Source of the DNA: CAYRIF01 sp964424205
GTDB lineage: Bacteria; Bacteroidota; Bacteroidia; Cytophagales; Cyclobacteriaceae
Length of the DNA stretch: 9,957 bases
Direction: 5' to 3'
Assembly: GCA_964424205.1 (NCBI GenBank)
Contig: CAYRIF010000132.1
Coordinates: 1 to 9,957 of the forward strand
Position numbers and translations under genes: made by a program. Under the pieces are notes generated by a model. The model saw only the letters and a list, made by a program, of their open reading frames with translations. It did no database searches and was not told where the DNA came from. This document shows, one piece after another, positions 6,699 through 9,957 of the stretch (within the stretch, counting starts at the first letter, position 1; each line of letters begins with the position of its first letter).

Positions 6699-9419
6699 GT
6701 GAATTTTAAATACATTTCATTTCTTGTTATCTTTATCTTATTAGTCAGCTGTAGTAAAGTTATACATGAAGTTAAAATTTTACAAGTTCCAGGTAAAGAT
6801 GAATTTTGTAAAGTTGATGTTGCAGGAGTTTCCATTTTACCTAGTGGACGGTATGCGACACCCGTAGGTGAATCTATACGAATCACTAATGATCCATACG
6901 GAATGGCAATTTCACCAGATGGAAAAACAGCAGTTACCCTGCATGGTGGGCCATTTACAATCATCAATCTCAGCACTTTAAATACCACGCGTATTCCTAG
7001 TGATGATGGTAAAATTCTCTCGCCATTGCATAATGGGTCTTTTTTAGGCGTCGCTTTTTCTGATGATTCTAACAAAGTATATTTAAGTGGTGGTGATGGT
7101 GGTGCAGTAATAGTTTATGATGTTAATAATCTAAAAAAAATAGATTCAATTAGCCTTAACGGAATAATAAATGGTATAGATTATCAAGATAGCTTCACCT
7201 CAGACCTTATGCTAAATAAGGGTAATAATGAGTTATTAGTGCTAGATAGAGCTAATTTTAGAATGGTTCGAATCGATTTATCCTCCAAAAAGCTTACTGC
7301 TTCCATTAAAGTAGGTCGTCAGCCATTTGGAATTGCATTAAGTCCTGATAAAAAACAAGCTCTCGTAGCAAATGTAGGGATGTATTCTTACCCTACCATT
7401 GAAGGAGCTACTCCTGAAAATATCGATGACCTAAGAATATCACACCAACCCTATGGAAATAACACGCCTGAATCTATACATGGTACATTGGTTGAAGGCA
7501 AACAAATTCCTGGGCTCGGTAGCCCGTTGCATCCAGATGCTATGAGTGTTTTTACCATTGATTTGGACAAAAATGAGGTAATCAGTAAATTCAAAACAGG
7601 CTATCAGATTGGTCAAACTGTAGAAGATGCCGAAGTCGTTGGTGGTGCTAGTCCGAATTCAATAGCTGTAGGAAAACAGTTTGCCTATGTTACCAATGCA
7701 TCTAATGACAATGTGTCGATTATCGATCATACAAGCCAAAAAATAGTAGGTCATATTCCTATTCAAATTGACCCTCGTATTGATAAACTTCGGGGTTCAT
7801 TGCCTTTTGGAATAACGATGAGTAAGGATGAAAAAACATTATACGTTGCACTTTTAGGCTTTAATGCTGTTGCGGTGCTTGATATCCCTTCTAAAACAAC
7901 AAAAGGGCTAATTCCTACAGGATGGGGACCCACTAGAGTAGAATTATCAAAAGATGAAAAAGAATTATATATTGTCAGTATTAGGGGCTTAGGTGCAGGA
8001 CCTAATGGTGGCAGAGATTTTGTAAAATCAGAACTCGGTTCTTATATTGGATCTATTCAACTAGGAGGTTTTCAAAAAGTACCTGTACCTTCAGTAGATG
8101 AATTGGCTACCTATACAAAAACAGCTATTGACAATACATTTGTTGAAACTACTATAGCGGATGATGGGGAAAACCCTTTGCCGCCATTACCTGGTTTACG
8201 TCAAAGTCCTATAAAACACGTTGTATATATCACCAAAGAAAATAGAACCTATGATGAGATATTTGGGCAGTTAAAAGGTGCAAAAGGAGACAGTACACTT
8301 GCTAGATATGGCATTAATAACACCTACACATTACCTGATTCTCTTAAAGCAAAATTTCCAAATCTTCGAATTTCTCCTAACCATATAAAAGCGGCCAAAC
8401 AATTTGCTTTTTCAGATAATTATTATTGTGACAGTGATGCATCTGTTCATGGTCATCACTGGTTGGTAGGTGTCATACCTAACGAGTGGGTTGAATCTAA
8501 TGCAAATACGACTAAAACCGTAAAGCTATTTTCAAAAGCACCCGGTAGAAGATTTCCAAAAACCATAGGCAGTGTTGACCCAGAAGATTATGCCGAAATT
8601 GGCGGACTTTGGGAAGCCATGGAAAGAGCTGGTGTTGCCTTTTATAATTTTGGGCAAGGCAATGAAAGTGGACACGAGCGGGAAGACTGGTATGATGTAA
8701 ATACAGGTGCTGCCCATGCAGTAATGATTCCTCAACAAAACGCACTTTTTAAAAGAACCAGCCATAATTACGCCGGTTATAACACAAATATTCCGGACCA
8801 ATATAGAATGGATCAGTTTGAAAAAGAATTTACCGAAAAATGGATTGATGGTATTGAGGAAATGCCTCCATTTGTCACCATGATGATCCCTAATGATCAC
8901 GGTGCTGGACCAAGACCCGAAGACGGGTATCCTATGCGGCAATCATTTATGGTAGATAATGATCTAGCGGTAGGGAGAGTTTTGCATTTTTTATCAAGAA
9001 CTAAATACTGGAAAGACATGCTTGTGATTATTACCGAAGATGATCCGCAGGGCGGAGTCGATCATGTTGATGCACATCGTTCTGTTTTAATGATGGCAGG
9101 GCCGTATGTAAAAAAAGGATATGTCTCTCATACACATGCCAATTTTGGAGCTATTTTAAAAACCATTTATAATATTTTAAATGTTCCTTATGTAAATCAT
9201 TTTGATCTGACCGGTACTTTATTACAAGATTTTTTCACAAATCAGCCAGATTATACACCTTACACTTTAGAACGTCATGATGGTAGAGTATACGATGCAG
9301 AGTTGTCTATGAAAAAATACCATAAAACCATTGACTGGCGTAAAATAGAACAAGGTCCTGTTATGGATGATGTGGAAGATGCAAAAAAAAATCACACTAA
9401 AAATAATGCTAGTAAATAA
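6699..9419 (+). CDS. Surface lipoprotein: YncE-like beta-propeller fused to a phosphoesterase (alkaline phosphatase superfamily) domain
   Basis: The protein has 906 residues from the GTG at 6699. Residues 1-17 are a lipoprotein signal peptide ending in the lipobox LVSC, with lipidated Cys18, so it should be anchored in the outer membrane or periplasm. Residues about 55-465 hold seven repeated YncE/YVTN-type blades (PYGMAISPDG, QPFGIALSPDKKQALVAN, FAYVTNASNDNVSIID, LPFGITMSKDEKTLYVAL). From about 505 on is a PF04185-like phosphoesterase domain with candidate metal/catalytic motifs KENRTYDE (513-520), SDASVHGHHW (579-588), PNDHG (731-735) and TEDDPQGGVDHVDAHRS (779-795). The C-terminus is Lys-rich. 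Relatives are named bifunctional YncE/alkaline phosphatase family proteins; the family also includes phospholipase C-like enzymes and acid phosphatases. The substrate is unknown. An in-frame TTG at 6624 would add 25 residues, but it overlaps the predicted -7 element, and GTG yields a textbook signal peptide. Confidence 0.9.
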   Translation: MNFKYISFLVIFILLVSCSKVIHEVKILQVPGKDEFCKVDVAGVSILPSGRYATPVGESIRITNDPYGMAISPDGKTAVTLHGGPFTIINLSTLNTTRIPSDDGKILSPLHNGSFLGVAFSDDSNKVYLSGGDGGAVIVYDVNNLKKIDSISLNGIINGIDYQDSFTSDLMLNKGNNELLVLDRANFRMVRIDLSSKKLTASIKVGRQPFGIALSPDKKQALVANVGMYSYPTIEGATPENIDDLRISHQPYGNNTPESIHGTLVEGKQIPGLGSPLHPDAMSVFTIDLDKNEVISKFKTGYQIGQTVEDAEVVGGASPNSIAVGKQFAYVTNASNDNVSIIDHTSQKIVGHIPIQIDPRIDKLRGSLPFGITMSKDEKTLYVALLGFNAVAVLDIPSKTTKGLIPTGWGPTRVELSKDEKELYIVSIRGLGAGPNGGRDFVKSELGSYIGSIQLGGFQKVPVPSVDELATYTKTAIDNTFVETTIADDGENPLPPLPGLRQSPIKHVVYITKENRTYDEIFGQLKGAKGDSTLARYGINNTYTLPDSLKAKFPNLRISPNHIKAAKQFAFSDNYYCDSDASVHGHHWLVGVIPNEWVESNANTTKTVKLFSKAPGRRFPKTIGSVDPEDYAEIGGLWEAMERAGVAFYNFGQGNESGHEREDWYDVNTGAAHAVMIPQQNALFKRTSHNYAGYNTNIPDQYRMDQFEKEFTEKWIDGIEEMPPFVTMMIPNDHGAGPRPEDGYPMRQSFMVDNDLAVGRVLHFLSRTKYWKDMLVIITEDDPQGGVDHVDAHRSVLMMAGPYVKKGYVSHTHANFGAILKTIYNILNVPYVNHFDLTGTLLQDFFTNQPDYTPYTLERHDGRVYDAELSMKKYHKTIDWRKIEQGPVMDDVEDAKKNHTKNNASK

Positions 9420-9427
9420 TATTTCAA

Positions 9428-9768
9428 TTTGGTTGAAGAAATAAAGACGATGCGGGATTTCGGTTTGATCAAACCTAGGCTTATTCCAGCTTACTTATAA
9501 TTCCTTACCACCCCCAGCTTGGAAATATAAAAGTTCTATTTTATGCATCCCTGCTTAGGGCTATTTGGCCATTTTCAATTTTTGTGCTATACCACCCATC
9601 ATTTTTAACCACAAGTAGCTCTGAAATATAAAAACGACTGCCGTCATTTGACGAAGTACTAAAAGTATAAACACCTTCTTTTAGAATATTTATCTATCCC
9701 GTAAAAATGAGTCCAAAATTCTTTGGAAAATGTGCATCATTATAAGGGTAAACAAAATTAGCCCGCAT
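9428..9768 (-). pseudogene. Remnant of a PA14-domain protein gene (stops and frameshift)
   Basis: Reading leftwards, the frame from 9768 gives FVYPYNDAHFPKNFGLIFTG, a TAG at 9694-9696, then INILKEGVYTFSTSSNDGSR and FYISELLVVKNDGWYS up to IALSRDA and a stop near 9545. A shift of one frame at about 9546-9551 restores HKIELLYFQAGGGKEL, another stop (TAA), then VSWNKPR and an IPHRLYF tail. This is the ordered core of a PA14 carbohydrate-binding domain (GxYTFxxxSDDGSRLYI, LVVDNDG, HxIxxxFFQAGGG, VSW). Two in-frame stops and a frameshift within about 110 codons show it is dead. In Bacteroidota such domains sit at the ends of glycosidases and similar exported enzymes; the parent enzyme is not in the window. 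It converges on the lipoprotein gene. Confidence 0.8.
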
Positions 9769-9957
9769 TATTCATCGTTTTAACAAAGTACATTTGTAAC
9801 ACCCTTACTATCAGCTAATCAATTGGTATTCCGCTTAAAATCAAATAGCCCAAATTTGGTGGTACTTGCCATTATTATCTTGGCACATCTGCTTCGCCTG
9901 ACTGGCAGACAGGCCGCAAAATCCTCGAAATATACTCATATCTCTTCGGTATTCCCC
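9769..9957. other. Non-coding stretch beyond the PA14 remnant
   Basis: Apart from the REP-like module near 9883-9914, I see no gene here. On the minus strand short open stretches exist (about 37 codons from the window edge), but they match nothing I know, and I could not extend the PA14 pseudogene into this part. It may be the eroded upstream part of that gene. Confidence 0.4.
9883..9914. repeat. REP-like module related to the one at 127-163
   Basis: GCACATC (9883-9889) and TGCTTCG (9890-9896) are followed by the imperfect palindrome GCCTGACTGGCAGACAGGC (9896-9914), whose GCCTG/CAGGC arms and inner CTG/CAG pair. The words are the same as at the left end of the window, but the hairpin is less perfect and the order differs. 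Confidence 0.5.

Noticed and set aside
6650..7075. Minus-strand 141-codon open frame within the lipoprotein gene
   Set aside because: It is antisense to the signal peptide and first propeller blades; nothing recognisable in it.
8512..8942. Two overlapping minus-strand open frames within the phosphoesterase domain
   Set aside because: Both are antisense to the conserved catalytic region, which is intact on the plus strand.
9462..9475. Perfect 14-base palindrome GGTTTGATCAAACC after the lipoprotein stop, considered as a terminator
   Set aside because: The stem would have only 5 pairs around GATC, no T-run follows, and the bases are codons of the PA14 remnant, so chance is the simpler reading.

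Overview
The window looks like chromosomal DNA of a Bacteroidota bacterium, most likely a flavobacterium. The DNA is AT-rich, translation starts are preceded by A-rich stretches rather than strong Shine-Dalgarno sites, and there is a close match to the Bacteroidota -33/-7 promoter (TTTG ... TAnnTTTG). The one large lipoprotein has a short lipobox signal peptide. This placement rests on sequence style only; no marker gene is present.

Layout. Positions 1-248 carry no recognised gene but hold two strong palindromes and a possible insertion-sequence end. From 6457 down to 249, on the minus strand, runs a tight six-gene operon: aldehyde dehydrogenase, a 75-residue exported protein, an ethanolamine-type APC permease, a glutamine-synthetase-like gamma-glutamyl ligase, an iron-type alcohol dehydrogenase and a class I amidotransferase-type gamma-glutamyl hydrolase. 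Intergenic gaps are 2 to 15 bases, and one pair overlaps by 8 bases. A divergent intergenic region (about 6458-6698) contains a perfect 21-bp inverted repeat and a promoter for the rightward gene. That gene (6699-9419, plus strand) encodes a 906-residue lipoprotein with a seven-bladed YncE/YVTN-type beta-propeller fused to a phosphoesterase (alkaline phosphatase superfamily) domain. Converging on it, on the minus strand at about 9428-9768, is a decayed PA14-domain gene with two stops and a frameshift. The last 190 bases hold only a REP-like repeat related to one at the left end.

How the genes fit together. The five metabolic proteins make a coherent route for an amino alcohol, best guessed as ethanolamine. 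The permease imports it, the ligase couples it to glutamate, the alcohol dehydrogenase and the aldehyde dehydrogenase oxidise the free CH2OH end to a carboxylate, and the hydrolase releases glutamate plus the amino acid (glycine if the substrate is ethanolamine). This has the logic of the E. coli Puu putrescine pathway, but an alcohol dehydrogenase takes the place of the PuuB amine oxidase. No cobalamin-dependent ethanolamine ammonia-lyase or microcompartment gene is present in the window. The divergent phosphoesterase lipoprotein could release head groups outside the cell, but that link is speculative.
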